Positions 1 to 8,394 of a stretch of DNA of 48,843 nucleotides are shown piece after piece. Under the pieces are notes generated by a model. It made no database searches. It was not told the origin of the DNA and worked only from the letters and a program-made list of their open reading frames with translations. The stretch lies in the NCBI GenBank assembly GCA_002457155.1, contig NTJS01000010.1, forward strand, positions 1-48,843, written 5' to 3'. Position 1 is the first letter of the stretch; each line of letters starts with the position of its first letter. The stretch comes from Marine Group II euryarchaeote MED-G35 (lineage in GTDB: Archaea > Thermoplasmatota > Poseidoniia > Poseidoniales > Thalassarchaeaceae). The position numbers were made by a program, and so were the translations under genes.

Positions 1-2943
1 TACATGGCAGAGTCCGGTGACATCGACAACTCGGAGACGAGCTCGGTCGAGGTCACCATGGACACATTCGCCGGCGACGTGTCGTTCGACTACGAGACCT
101 CCACAGAGGGCTTCTGGGACTACCTGAGGTTCTACGTGGACGGCAGCCTGACGCAGAGCTGGTCTGGTGTGACCTCCGGGACCTACACCACAACGGTGAG
201 CGCCGGATGGCACAGCTTCGAGTGGATGTACTACAAGGACGGCAGCGTGAGCAGCAACGCAGACACGGTATGGATCGACGACGTCACCCTGCCAATCTCG
301 CAGAACCTGACCAACCATGACCCAGACGACGACAACGACGGCGTCTACGACGAGATGGACCTCGACCCAACGGACCCATGCGTGAGCCTGGACACCGATG
401 GTGACGGAGAGCCTGACACGGTCATGACCGGAATCTTCGACATGAGCGGAACCGGTGACGAGAACTTCACCGTGGACTGTGACATGTCGATGTGGTACGA
501 GGACTGGGACGATGACGGCGACGGCTGGTCAGACGAGGAGGAGTGGCTTTGCGGATCCAACCACCTGGACGGCGAAGAGTCCCCATGGGACTTCGACCAG
601 GACTGGATATGCGACGATCTCGACGACGACCTGGACAACGACGGCGCACTCAACCCAGTGAACAACTGCGAGCTGTACCTGGCTTGGAACGACGAAGCTG
701 GCTTCGTCGACTGCATCGCGGACGGCTTCCACGTCGTGGACGCGGACGGCGACGGCGAGGGCTCCCTCATGGAGCTCATGCACGCATGGGCCTTCCAGTG
801 GGGAGGCTGTGCCGACTGCGCAGACGACGGCGAGGGCGACGAGGGCGACGAAGGTGGAGACGATGGCGAAGACATCGGCACCACTAGCCACAACTCGTCT
901 CACATTGACGTCGAACTGTCATTAGTTGACGCGGCCGGAGATGTGGAGCAAACCCTCTACGGCTTCGATTGGGACGAGGTAGATCTTGACGACAACTCCA
1001 CCGAGGAGGACGAACTCGAGTTCATACTCAATTACATCGAGTACTACTTCGATTCAGAGGCAGTGCAGCCGATGGAATGGTTCTTCGGCGGACTGATCGA
1101 GAACGCATCGTACGAGGGCGAATGGGGAGTAGAAGAAATCCCCGGACCGGATGGTGGTCCCACCTTCGTCTGCGGAGACGGCAACGAGATTCCGTTCGAC
1201 TACGTCAACGACGAGTATGTCGACTGCGAGGACGGCTCAGACGAGCAGCAGTACAACGAGACCGGTGCACCGATCAACTGGTTCGACTGCCACGACGGTT
1301 CCGAGATATGGGTCTACCAGGTCAATGACGGAATGGATGACTGCCCAGATGGCGAGGACGAGCACTGGGAAGGAGATAACTTCAATGAGTTCTCATTCAA
1401 CAGCACTGGCGTAGCAGAGACCATGCAGTGGGAGATGCACATCTCCAACGACACATGCCTGGTCTTCGCCGATGCCGTGATCTGGGGCTATGACATGTCA
1501 TCAGGTTCCGACGACCCAGCCAACTGGACCATCCAGATGGGCACGTATGGGACGATAATTGCAGGACCTGCATTCGGTGCCGACGAGGACATGGACGGGA
1601 TCCCCGACTGCCTAGCAGACGAGTTCGGTGACGGTGACGGCGACGGTGACGGCGACGGAGACGGCGACGGAACCGACGACGAGCCACCAGAGCCATGGCC
1701 ATCCCAGGATGACTGGGATGCGTTCTACGAGAGCATCGGAGGCTTCCTGCTACAATGGGACGCTGACAACAGCTCCTCGTTCAACTTCAGCGAGTACTGG
1801 CAGTTCGTGACCGACACCAACGAGGGCTTCGACTTCGAGAACCCAGGGTACACCGCGGACTCGACGGAGTGGGACCAGTTCCCATACGACCCATCCGAGC
1901 AAGTCGACACAGACATGGACGGAATCGGCGACAACGCTGATGGCGACGACGACAACGACGGCGTGCCTGACAGCCTCGACGCGTTCCCATATGACCCGAC
2001 CGAGGACACCGACCTAGATGGCGACGGAATCGGCGACAACTCGGACAACGACACCGACGGTGACGGGATCGACAACGACGAAGATGACTTCGACAGCGAT
2101 CCAAACGCAGCAGCCGACAACGACCAGGACGGAATCGACGACGCATCGGACTCCGATGACGACAACGACGGCGTGCCTGACGTGGCGGACTGGGCACCGT
2201 TGGACTCGACAGAGCAGTACGACACGGACAACGACGGGACAGGCGACAACGCCGACACCGACGACGACGACGACGGAGTGGCAGACGCATCCGACGCATT
2301 CCCACTGGACGCCAGTGAGAGCGCAGACGCTGACATGGACGGAGTGGGCGACAACGCAGACCCCGACGATGACAACGACGGAACACCAGATGGCCTGGAT
2401 GCGTTCCCCAACGACGCGAACGAGCAGAGGGACTACGACCTCGATGGAATCGGCGACGTGGCAGACGCGGACAGGGACGAGGACGGCTACCTGAACTCCG
2501 ACGACGCGTTCCCGATGAACGAGAACGAGTGGATGGACACCGACGGGGACAACGTCGGCGACAACACCGACTCCGACATCGACGGCGACTCCGTGCTCAA
2601 CGCAGACGACTGGGCACCGACCGACGCAGCTGAGTGGGACGACACCGACAACGACGGAACCGGCGACAACGCCGACGACGATGACGATGGCGACGGCGTG
2701 CTGGACGCGGACGAGTACTCCTGCGGAACGGACTCGAAGAACGCGGCCTCAACGCCATCGGACTACGACGGTGACGGGATCTGCGACGCCCTTGACGACG
2801 AGGACAACAGGGGCGAGCCAGGGAACAACCCGATCGAGAACGACGCACAGAAGGCGCCCGGATTCACTCCAGGCTTCGCATCCGTGCTCGCTGTCGTCTC
2901 CCTGCTTGGCGCTGCCATGCTAGGACGACGCAAGGACGACTGA
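1..2943 (+). CDS. Asp-rich calcium-binding surface protein with LDLa-like and thrombospondin type 3 repeats and a PGF-CTERM-type tail (5' partial)
   Basis: The frame is open to the window edge and there is no signal peptide, so the N-terminus is missing; residue numbers count from the ATG at position 4. Residues about 16-95 look like a beta-sandwich (MAM/concanavalin-like) adhesion domain. Residues 388-414 and 427-453 are two LDL-receptor class A-like motifs ending DCEDGSDE and DCPDGEDE. A 12-residue EF-hand-like loop starts DADNSSSF near 590. From about 615 to 945 there are tandem thrombospondin type 3-like calcium-binding units of the form DxDxDGxGDNADxDDDNDG with DAFPxD spacers. The last 30 residues hold a PGFTPGF motif, a hydrophobic segment and a GRRKDD basic end, the arrangement cleaved by archaeosortase A. 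The protein is probably secreted, lipid-anchored and stabilised by calcium. Its ligand is unknown. Codons are strongly C-ending compared with later genes. Confidence 0.9.
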   Translation, partial: YMAESGDIDNSETSSVEVTMDTFAGDVSFDYETSTEGFWDYLRFYVDGSLTQSWSGVTSGTYTTTVSAGWHSFEWMYYKDGSVSSNADTVWIDDVTLPISQNLTNHDPDDDNDGVYDEMDLDPTDPCVSLDTDGDGEPDTVMTGIFDMSGTGDENFTVDCDMSMWYEDWDDDGDGWSDEEEWLCGSNHLDGEESPWDFDQDWICDDLDDDLDNDGALNPVNNCELYLAWNDEAGFVDCIADGFHVVDADGDGEGSLMELMHAWAFQWGGCADCADDGEGDEGDEGGDDGEDIGTTSHNSSHIDVELSLVDAAGDVEQTLYGFDWDEVDLDDNSTEEDELEFILNYIEYYFDSEAVQPMEWFFGGLIENASYEGEWGVEEIPGPDGGPTFVCGDGNEIPFDYVNDEYVDCEDGSDEQQYNETGAPINWFDCHDGSEIWVYQVNDGMDDCPDGEDEHWEGDNFNEFSFNSTGVAETMQWEMHISNDTCLVFADAVIWGYDMSSGSDDPANWTIQMGTYGTIIAGPAFGADEDMDGIPDCLADEFGDGDGDGDGDGDGDGTDDEPPEPWPSQDDWDAFYESIGGFLLQWDADNSSSFNFSEYWQFVTDTNEGFDFENPGYTADSTEWDQFPYDPSEQVDTDMDGIGDNADGDDDNDGVPDSLDAFPYDPTEDTDLDGDGIGDNSDNDTDGDGIDNDEDDFDSDPNAAADNDQDGIDDASDSDDDNDGVPDVADWAPLDSTEQYDTDNDGTGDNADTDDDDDGVADASDAFPLDASESADADMDGVGDNADPDDDNDGTPDGLDAFPNDANEQRDYDLDGIGDVADADRDEDGYLNSDDAFPMNENEWMDTDGDNVGDNTDSDIDGDSVLNADDWAPTDAAEWDDTDNDGTGDNADDDDDGDGVLDADEYSCGTDSKNAASTPSDYDGDGICDALDDEDNRGEPGNNPIENDAQKAPGFTPGFASVLAVVSLLGAAMLGRRKDD
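1627..1671 (+). repeat. In-frame GGYGAC hexanucleotide repeat
   Basis: About seven imperfect copies of a GGYGAC unit encode a (Gly-Asp)n run that separates the LDLa-containing half of the surface protein from the EF-hand and thrombospondin type 3 half. The run is likely a flexible, acidic linker. Because the unit is six bases, copy-number change would keep the frame and simply lengthen or shorten the linker. Confidence 0.8.
1851..2850 (+). repeat. Tandem thrombospondin type 3-like repeats in the surface protein gene
   Basis: About nine units of roughly 33-38 codons each repeat the pattern acidic DxDxDG loop, GDNAD, DDDNDG, then a D-A/W-F/A-P spacer. Units such as those around 1915-1995, 2220-2300, 2330-2420 and 2635-2700 are clearly related at both protein and DNA level. 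The repeats are coding and calcium-binding in character, not a CRISPR array: units are unequal and spacers are not unique. Confidence 0.8.
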
Positions 2944-2988
2944 TCCGAGGATCGGTAAAACGTAACCCCGGGCCGGGGACCACCCGGC
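2942..2988 (+). other. Two inverted repeats just after the surface protein stop codon
   Basis: GATCC (2942-2946) pairs with GGATC (2949-2953), overlapping the TGA stop. GCCGGG (2972-2977) pairs with CCCGGC (2983-2988) around a five-base loop, with an alternative CCCCG/CGGGG stem at 2966-2978. The region is much more GC-rich than other spacers here. It could stabilise the 3' end of an abundant mRNA or help termination; no T-rich tract follows, so a terminator call is weak. Confidence 0.4.
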
Positions 2989-3013
2989 ACCCGGCTCGGG
3001 GCCACAACCCAAT

Positions 3014-3022
3014 GCTGATAAG
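3014..3022 (+). promoter_or_regulatory. TATA-like element for eIF5A
   Basis: A GCTGATAAG box centred 29 bases before the ATG at 3047. This spacing predicts transcription starting within a few bases of the start codon. A purine run, AAGGGGGA, lies immediately before the ATG and could act as a ribosome binding site if the leader includes it. Confidence 0.5.
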
Positions 3023-3046
3023 TCCCCCATCGGACAAGGGGGATGT

Positions 3047-3433
3047 ATGCCAGGCACGACTCGAGCCGAGATCAGGACTCTGAAGGTCGGAAGATACGTG
3101 GCCATAGAGGAAGACGCCTTCAAGATACTAAGCATGTCCAAGTCCAAACCCGGTAAGCATGGCTCTGCGAAGGCGAGAATCGAGCTCGAGGACATCTTCA
3201 CTGGCCAGAAGCGATCACACGTCGGGACCGTCACGGACACCATCAACATCCCAATGATAGAGAAGGGGTCGGCAATAATCACCCACTTACAGGGGAACGA
3301 GGTCCATGCCATGGACAACAAGACCTACCAGACCCTCATCCTACCCGTCGAGGAGGGGATGAACCTACAGTCCGGAGGAGAGATCCAGTGGATGGAAGCC
3401 ATGGGCAGGTACAAGATCAGCCGCGACCACTAG
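3047..3433 (+). CDS. eif5A: Translation factor aIF5A (hypusine-containing)
   Basis: A 128-residue protein, the usual length of archaeal IF5A. It binds stalled ribosomes and promotes peptide-bond formation at difficult sequences, and acts in the cytoplasm. The N-terminal SH3-like domain carries the modification loop SKPGKHGSAK at residues 33-42, with Lys37 as the predicted (deoxy)hypusine residue. The C-terminal half is the OB-fold domain (VGTVTDTINIP onwards). The gene has its own TATA-like element and stands between the surface protein gene and the OPT transporter. The modifying enzyme, deoxyhypusine synthase, is not in the window. Confidence 0.95.
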   Translation: MPGTTRAEIRTLKVGRYVAIEEDAFKILSMSKSKPGKHGSAKARIELEDIFTGQKRSHVGTVTDTINIPMIEKGSAIITHLQGNEVHAMDNKTYQTLILPVEEGMNLQSGGEIQWMEAMGRYKISRDH

Positions 3434-3472
3434 TCGGCTTTTCTCCACATTGCACCACCCCCGTCGCGAGAA

Positions 3473-3479
3473 GTATAAG
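3473..3479 (+). promoter_or_regulatory. TATA-like element for the OPT transporter
   Basis: A GTATAAG box centred 34 bases before the ATG at 3510. It lies inside the longer open frame that begins at 3450, which argues that the upstream start is not used: a promoter there would otherwise sit within the coding sequence. Confidence 0.6.
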
Positions 3480-3509
3480 CGTCGTTCTCATACGCTCAGA
3501 ACGAGAGAC

Positions 3510-5903
3510 ATGTCAGACGTCGAGCGTTCGGCCTACAGGCAACCCGTAACCGCCTCGGGACTCGAGGCCATCGAGTCGGGAACCCTGACATGGCTCGACG
3601 AGGACATGTACAACAACCTGAACACCGGGCTACTGGAGCAGTACCTGGAGGAGAAGAACCTCAACGAGTCTTTCGAGATAAGCCACTGGGACACAAGTAA
3701 GGTGCTAATCGGAATACTGGTGGGGGCCGTCTTCAGCGGGGTGACTGCTTACATCGGCCTCAAAATCGGGCTAGCTGTTTCAGCTGCTTGGTACGTTGCC
3801 TACCTTCTTGGGATGGCCCTCCAATGGTCCCCATCGGAGGTAAACATCGCAACCAGTGCCACTACCGGGGCGACCAATGCCTCGATTGGCTTCATCTTCA
3901 CGTTCCCAGCCATTTTCCTCCTAGCGTACTCCGAGGACTACAAGGTCGGGGACGGACACCTGATAGGCTCCGTGGACACCCTCAACCTGGCATTCATCGG
4001 AATCACCGCATCCATGTTCGCCGGTTTCCTCGGTGTGATGTACTTCATCATCTTCCGACGCGTCTGGCTGGTCGAGGACCCACTCCCCATGCCGGGCTTC
4101 GAGGCCACTCTGAAGATGCTGGACATCTCGTCCGACGTCAGCTCAGGATCCGCCGAGGCCGCTCGCGACTCACTGCGTACCGTTGGAATATGGACCGTCC
4201 TCACGATGGGCCTGATGTTCGTCATCGACTACCCAATAAGGTGGTCGAAGAAGATCGCCGGAGTCCCAAGCAGCATAGCAGATTGGTTCGCAATGACCCT
4301 ATCCGGAGAGAGGTGGGGGCTTGCCTCGGTGTACACGGAGAGGTGGATCCACCAGCCTAGCGAGCTCGCAGAGGGGCAATACGCCCCCTACAACGGGATC
4401 ACGACCTACGAGCAGGGCAACCCCATGTCATACACGTTCCTCGGGATAGAGATCAGCCCCACACTCTTCGCAATAGGCTGGTTCATGAAGTTCAGAGCCG
4501 CCCTCCTGGTGAATCTGGGAGCCATACTGGCATGGTTCTGGCTCATTCCGCTAGCCGTTCTCCAGGACGTTCCAGTGTACGACCCCGGCCAGGGGGTATA
4601 CGTCAACATCACCCAACTAGGCCCCATCGTTCAGTGGGAGGCATTCGGCTCAATCGTCCGCACCGTCGCAATTGGTGCTATTCTGGGAGGGGGCTTCCTC
4701 GGGCTGTTCAAGATGGCTCCGACCTTCATCGGGATATTCGGGGACATCACCCAGGCATTCTCCGGAGAGCAGGGGGAGGAGTTCGTCGACGGAAAGGGAT
4801 GGTACGAATGGCCACTCTACCACATCCCAGTCTTCATGCTGATTTCACTCATCGCAATCACGGTCATCTTCGTTCTTGGCGGATATCCCGTAGTGCCCTC
4901 GCTGATATTCTCGGTGGTCCTCCTGTCAACAACATTCCTCCTGGGTGCCATCGCCGTCCGAGTCATGGGCGAGACGGGGATAGAACCCGTCTCGGGGACC
5001 TCATTCATAGTACTCCTGATCCTCCTAATGGTATTCCTGAACCTGGATGTGGGACTGACCAAGGAGGAATCGATACTGATGTCCCTCGTCGGCACCACCG
5101 TCTTCGGCTCGGCAATCAGCATGAGCGGGACCGTAGTCGGCGACTACAAGAACAGCCTATACATCGGAAACAGGCCATATCACATCTCTAAGGGCAACAT
5201 CATGGGCGTCGTTCCAGGTGCAATCCTAGGTGCCGGGGTCGCAATATTCCTCTCCAAGCTGCTTGCCGATGGGACCATAGAACTCCTAGCCCCACAAGCA
5301 AACGCATTCGCGTACTTCACCACGATACTGGCAGAGGGGCAAGGGAATTGGAGCGCTCTGCTAGTCGGAATGGCCCTTGGGGCATTCGCCGAATGGGCCA
5401 CGGGAATGGGTACCTCGTTCGGATTGGGCATGTACCTGCCCACTCCAGCGACGTTCCCCATGCTGATCGGAGGCGCATACCGTTCATGGTGGGAGGAGCG
5501 TAGGCTCAAGCCAGTGGTAGAGTCGGTGAGAGCCGAGGAAGGGGGGCCAGCGGCTGAGAAGAAGAGCGCCCAGATGCTGCTACTGACCTTCATGATAGCA
5601 GCAGGCGCACTAACCGGAGAGGCGTTCTACGGGGTCGAGGCCGCTGTCCTAGCGGTCCTGGATGAGATCTCTGTCGGTGGCCAGGCACTCTCCCTCTACT
5701 CGTGGTGGCCTATCGCTAGACTAGTAGGATTCGTGATGATCAACTTGTTGCTCGGGGTTATCGTATACGCACTTTTCAGCAAGGCAGGGATCATCGGTGG
5801 TGGCGCCTCGGGAGGTACCCCACCCAAGCCAGCAAAGGTCAGAGGGCCGGTCAAGGCGCCAAAGAAGAGCACTGGTGTAATGGATGCCGAGCTGGCGGAC
5901 TGA
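3510..5903 (+). CDS. OPT family (oligopeptide) transporter
   Basis: The predicted protein has 797 residues and is almost entirely membrane-embedded, with about 14-16 hydrophobic segments after a roughly 60-residue cytoplasmic N-terminus. It starts its first membrane segment at VLIGILVGAVFSG followed by TAYIGLKIGLAVSAAW, characteristic of the OPT superfamily. Members are cation-coupled importers of oligopeptides or metal-chelate compounds; which substrate applies here cannot be read from sequence. I chose the ATG at 3510 rather than 3450 because a TATA-like box lies at 3473-3479 and the extra 20 residues are basic and unlike a family N-terminus. The C-terminus ends in a short Lys/Pro-rich cytoplasmic tail. 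The DMT transporter gene begins two bases after the stop, so the two are probably co-transcribed. In a marine heterotroph this would fit peptide scavenging (inference). Confidence 0.9.
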   Translation: MSDVERSAYRQPVTASGLEAIESGTLTWLDEDMYNNLNTGLLEQYLEEKNLNESFEISHWDTSKVLIGILVGAVFSGVTAYIGLKIGLAVSAAWYVAYLLGMALQWSPSEVNIATSATTGATNASIGFIFTFPAIFLLAYSEDYKVGDGHLIGSVDTLNLAFIGITASMFAGFLGVMYFIIFRRVWLVEDPLPMPGFEATLKMLDISSDVSSGSAEAARDSLRTVGIWTVLTMGLMFVIDYPIRWSKKIAGVPSSIADWFAMTLSGERWGLASVYTERWIHQPSELAEGQYAPYNGITTYEQGNPMSYTFLGIEISPTLFAIGWFMKFRAALLVNLGAILAWFWLIPLAVLQDVPVYDPGQGVYVNITQLGPIVQWEAFGSIVRTVAIGAILGGGFLGLFKMAPTFIGIFGDITQAFSGEQGEEFVDGKGWYEWPLYHIPVFMLISLIAITVIFVLGGYPVVPSLIFSVVLLSTTFLLGAIAVRVMGETGIEPVSGTSFIVLLILLMVFLNLDVGLTKEESILMSLVGTTVFGSAISMSGTVVGDYKNSLYIGNRPYHISKGNIMGVVPGAILGAGVAIFLSKLLADGTIELLAPQANAFAYFTTILAEGQGNWSALLVGMALGAFAEWATGMGTSFGLGMYLPTPATFPMLIGGAYRSWWEERRLKPVVESVRAEEGGPAAEKKSAQMLLLTFMIAAGALTGEAFYGVEAAVLAVLDEISVGGQALSLYSWWPIARLVGFVMINLLLGVIVYALFSKAGIIGGGASGGTPPKPAKVRGPVKAPKKSTGVMDAELAD

Positions 5904-5905
5904 CC

Positions 5906-6856
5906 ATGGGGGATTCCAAGGCACCCCCAGCGGCAGCATGGCTGACGCTGTCTGTAGCCGTCCTAGCAGTCTCCAGCGCTGGCATAGTGCTTCAGGAGAT
6001 GTCCGAGGTGCCTCCGCTTCTCCGTGCATCTTGGAGGATGCAAGGAACCGCACTAGTCCTGCTCCCTGGATTCCTCTATCAGCTCCTCCGCTCCTCCGAC
6101 TTCGAGATTAACCGCAATGACGCCGGACTAATCCTCGCCTCGAGCCTCTTCCTAGCAGCTCATTTCGGCAGCTGGGTTTGGTCATTGGACAACACCAGCC
6201 TAGTCCACAGCCTCCTGTTCGTAAACACGCACCCATTGGTGGTCGTGGCAATAATGCCATTCTTGGGGGAGGTCGTCCGCAGAGGTCACATAACAGGGGT
6301 GGTTTTGGGTTTCGCCGGTGCCACGCTCTCTCTGTTCGACCTCGGAGATGGCGGGCAGGTCTCGCTTGCAGGGGACCTTGCAGCATTCGCCGGGGCCGTC
6401 ACAGTGGTAGGTTACATCCTCGTTGGTAGGCACCTCAGGTCGGATAGGGGGATGCCGATATTCATTTACGCATTCCCTGTAACCATGGCAGCGGGTATTT
6501 GGCTCTCATTCGCGACGGTATTATTCGAGGGGTCCTCGTTTTCATCCATTGGGCCATCCGACTCACTGACTGGCTGGTCCGACCCAATTTGGATAGCATG
6601 GGTAGCATACCTGTCCTTGGGTCCCGGGCTATGCGGTCACACTGGGGTTAACACAGTGCTTCGGTGGATTTCACCAATCGTCGTGTCGATCGCATTGCTG
6701 ATGGAACCGGTTCTCGGCGCAATAATCGGATGGTTGTGGACCGACGAGGTCGTGATAGGGCTGCCCACCGTCCTCGGAGGCTTGATGATGATGACTGGAG
6801 CAATCATGGTAACTCTCCAGGAGACGAGACAGAATTCCAGTGAATCGGTTTCATAA
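5906..6856 (+). CDS. DMT superfamily (EamA-type) membrane transporter
   Basis: A 316-residue protein with about ten hydrophobic segments arranged as two EamA-like halves, the normal size for drug/metabolite transporters. Family features include the loop after the second helix (PPLLRASWRMQGTALVLLP), a helix-rich SLVHSLLFVNTHPLVV stretch in the first half, and LLMEPVLGAIIGWLW near the end of the second half, the usual EamA signature position. Its substrate is not predictable. It follows the OPT gene by two bases and precedes surE by 23, so it is likely in one transcript with both. Confidence 0.85.
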   Translation: MGDSKAPPAAAWLTLSVAVLAVSSAGIVLQEMSEVPPLLRASWRMQGTALVLLPGFLYQLLRSSDFEINRNDAGLILASSLFLAAHFGSWVWSLDNTSLVHSLLFVNTHPLVVVAIMPFLGEVVRRGHITGVVLGFAGATLSLFDLGDGGQVSLAGDLAAFAGAVTVVGYILVGRHLRSDRGMPIFIYAFPVTMAAGIWLSFATVLFEGSSFSSIGPSDSLTGWSDPIWIAWVAYLSLGPGLCGHTGVNTVLRWISPIVVSIALLMEPVLGAIIGWLWTDEVVIGLPTVLGGLMMMTGAIMVTLQETRQNSSESVS

Positions 6857-6879
6857 CATGATTTCCGGACGGGAAGGCG

Positions 6880-7803
6880 ATGACATTCCCCTTGCTCCTG
6901 ACGAATGACGATGGCATAAACTCCCTTGGGCTGCAGGAATTGGCGTCATCTCTGAATGAGAGGGGCCATCCAGTAGTCATCCTGGCCCCGCTTACCGAGC
7001 AATCCGCAGTCGGCATGAAACTGACACTTCGTGACGACATGGCATTCCAGGAGCACGCTGACATCGCTGATAAGATCAGGGTCAATGAGTCAGCCCCACT
7101 CCGTGTCTTCTCTCTGGATGGGTCCCCATGCGATTGCGTCATTGTCGCAATAGACGGGGGCCTGAGGGCATGGGCTCCGGGGATCGAGCCATGGATGTGC
7201 ATTTCAGGCATTAACAGGGGGCCGAACCTATCCGTCGACGTTCTTCACTCCGGGACCGTTTCTGCAGCGCGCGAGTCGGCCCTGTACGGTTTGCCATCCC
7301 TCTCGGTCAGCCTAGCTACCTACTCGCACGAGGACTACTCGGATTCCATAGGTGCAACGCTGGATGTTATCGAAGGGCTTTCCAGATTAGTTACAAAGAA
7401 ACCAGAAAACCTACTGAGGCCACAGGGGTCCAAGAAAATACCACCAGTGGGTTCCGATCCCGACTCAATAAGGTCCTGGTTTCTCCAGGGTAACCTGTTT
7501 CTGAACCTGAATGTCCCGGAGGCATGGGAAGGCGCCTTCCAGACAGTACCACTAGGCGCTAGGTGGTATCACAATGCAACAGACATGCTGCAAAAGGATG
7601 CCATGGGGGTGGCTTTCGAGGTCGGGGCAGCCAGAATAGTGGACGAGGATCTAGAAATGACAGATTGCAACGCTGTCATTATCGGAAAGGCGGCCTTAAC
7701 CCCACTAGCAAGCTGGCCCCAGAACCATCCACTTGGGGTGCCGCAGTCTGTGATGGATGCGTCCAACAAGATGGGAGAAGATGGGATGCCAGAATGGTTC
7801 TAG
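6880..7803 (+). CDS. surE: SurE-type 5'/3'-nucleotidase
   Basis: A 307-residue SurE-family phosphatase that hydrolyses nucleoside monophosphates with a bound divalent metal. The N-terminus shows the family hallmark LLTNDDG (residues 6-12; Asp10 and Asp11 are predicted metal ligands), Ser42 in EQSAVG and Asn112 in SGINRGPN complete the metal site, and HSGTVSAARES corresponds to the conserved SGTVxAA motif. The middle is somewhat longer than bacterial SurE. The gene follows the DMT transporter by 23 bases. Its TAG stop forms a CTAG with the stop of trmY on the other strand. Confidence 0.93.
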   Translation: MTFPLLLTNDDGINSLGLQELASSLNERGHPVVILAPLTEQSAVGMKLTLRDDMAFQEHADIADKIRVNESAPLRVFSLDGSPCDCVIVAIDGGLRAWAPGIEPWMCISGINRGPNLSVDVLHSGTVSAARESALYGLPSLSVSLATYSHEDYSDSIGATLDVIEGLSRLVTKKPENLLRPQGSKKIPPVGSDPDSIRSWFLQGNLFLNLNVPEAWEGAFQTVPLGARWYHNATDMLQKDAMGVAFEVGAARIVDEDLEMTDCNAVIIGKAALTPLASWPQNHPLGVPQSVMDASNKMGEDGMPEWF

Positions 7804-8390
7804 CTACCATCAAGGAGATAGTGCAGAATGGCAATGCACGAGTGCCCCTGAAGCCATTTACTCCCCAGTGAAAGGGAAACAGATCCCTTGAGTGATTGAG
7901 TATCAAGTTCGCTCAATGGTTTGTCGTCGGAGATGATGAAACCCAGATCCACCGAGGGGGGGACATCGGAGAAATCACCTCCATCAGCATCCAGTATAAT
8001 AGGGCAAACTCCCGTTGCAGACCATTCCTGGGCCGTCTGTTCAATACCTCCTCCCGAGTGTAGAATTCCGCTGCTGAACTCTCTGAAACGACCCCTGGGA
8101 GGGATCGATTCCTTCAAAATACCCTTAATCTGACCAGAAATCGACCTCTCGTCAGGCCTAACCCCGGAAAGCGAGGAACCATTGAACCAAATCCTCCTGC
8201 TTGGCCCATCACCACCCATCAGGTGGAGCAATACATGACTATCTTTCCTAATTCCATGTGAGACGAACAGTGCTGAATTTACTGCTCTCGCAAGTACGTC
8301 CATTCGCCCTCCAGAACCAGCGAGGTCATTCAGATTCAGAGCCCCCGAACTAGGCGCCCTATGGCCAATGATGGCAAACCATCTTTCCAG
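7800..8390 (-). CDS. trmY: tRNA (pseudouridine(54)-N1)-methyltransferase TrmY, probable CTG start
   Basis: A SPOUT-class enzyme that uses S-adenosylmethionine to methylate pseudouridine 54 in the T-loop of archaeal tRNA. The first ATG in frame is at 8303, but that would delete the first strand and helix of the fold. The open frame continues upstream and encodes WFAIIGHRAPSSGALNLNDL before GGRMDVLARAV, which matches the N-terminus of archaeal TrmY. The only plausible start codon before the in-frame TAG is CTG at 8390. It gives 196 residues, close to the roughly 197 of the Methanocaldococcus protein, and lies six bases after a GGTGA that overlaps the SRP54 stop. The tail LGSKWLQGHSCIAILHYLLD matches the SPOUT knot region. 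The gene is translationally coupled to srp54. Identity is firm; the CTG start is inferred. Confidence 0.85.
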   Translation of the reverse strand: MERWFAIIGHRAPSSGALNLNDLAGSGGRMDVLARAVNSALFVSHGIRKDSHVLLHLMGGDGPSRRIWFNGSSLSGVRPDERSISGQIKGILKESIPPRGRFREFSSGILHSGGGIEQTAQEWSATGVCPIILDADGGDFSDVPPSVDLGFIISDDKPLSELDTQSLKGSVSLSLGSKWLQGHSCIAILHYLLDGS

Positions 8391-8394
8391 CTAA

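Noticed and set aside
345-2411. Long antisense and shifted open frames inside the surface protein gene (345-893 -, 1725-2411 -, 1787-2386 -, 2018-2494 +)
   Set aside because: They are low-complexity Ser/Pro/Arg or Thr translations of the repetitive Asp codons and have no domains; they are shadows of the coding repeats.
1851-2850. Repeat region considered as a CRISPR array
   Set aside because: Units are protein-coding, unequal and lack unique spacers; no cas genes are nearby.
2966-2988. GC-rich hairpin as an intrinsic terminator
   Set aside because: No T-rich tract follows, and archaeal termination mainly depends on T-runs; it is reported only as an inverted repeat.
3450-3509. N-terminal extension of the OPT transporter
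   Set aside because: A TATA-like box lies within it and the extra 20 residues are basic and unlike the family; the ATG at 3510 is better.
7921-8133. Plus-strand 70-residue open frame across trmY
   Set aside because: It is antisense to a conserved enzyme and has no family features or ribosome binding site.
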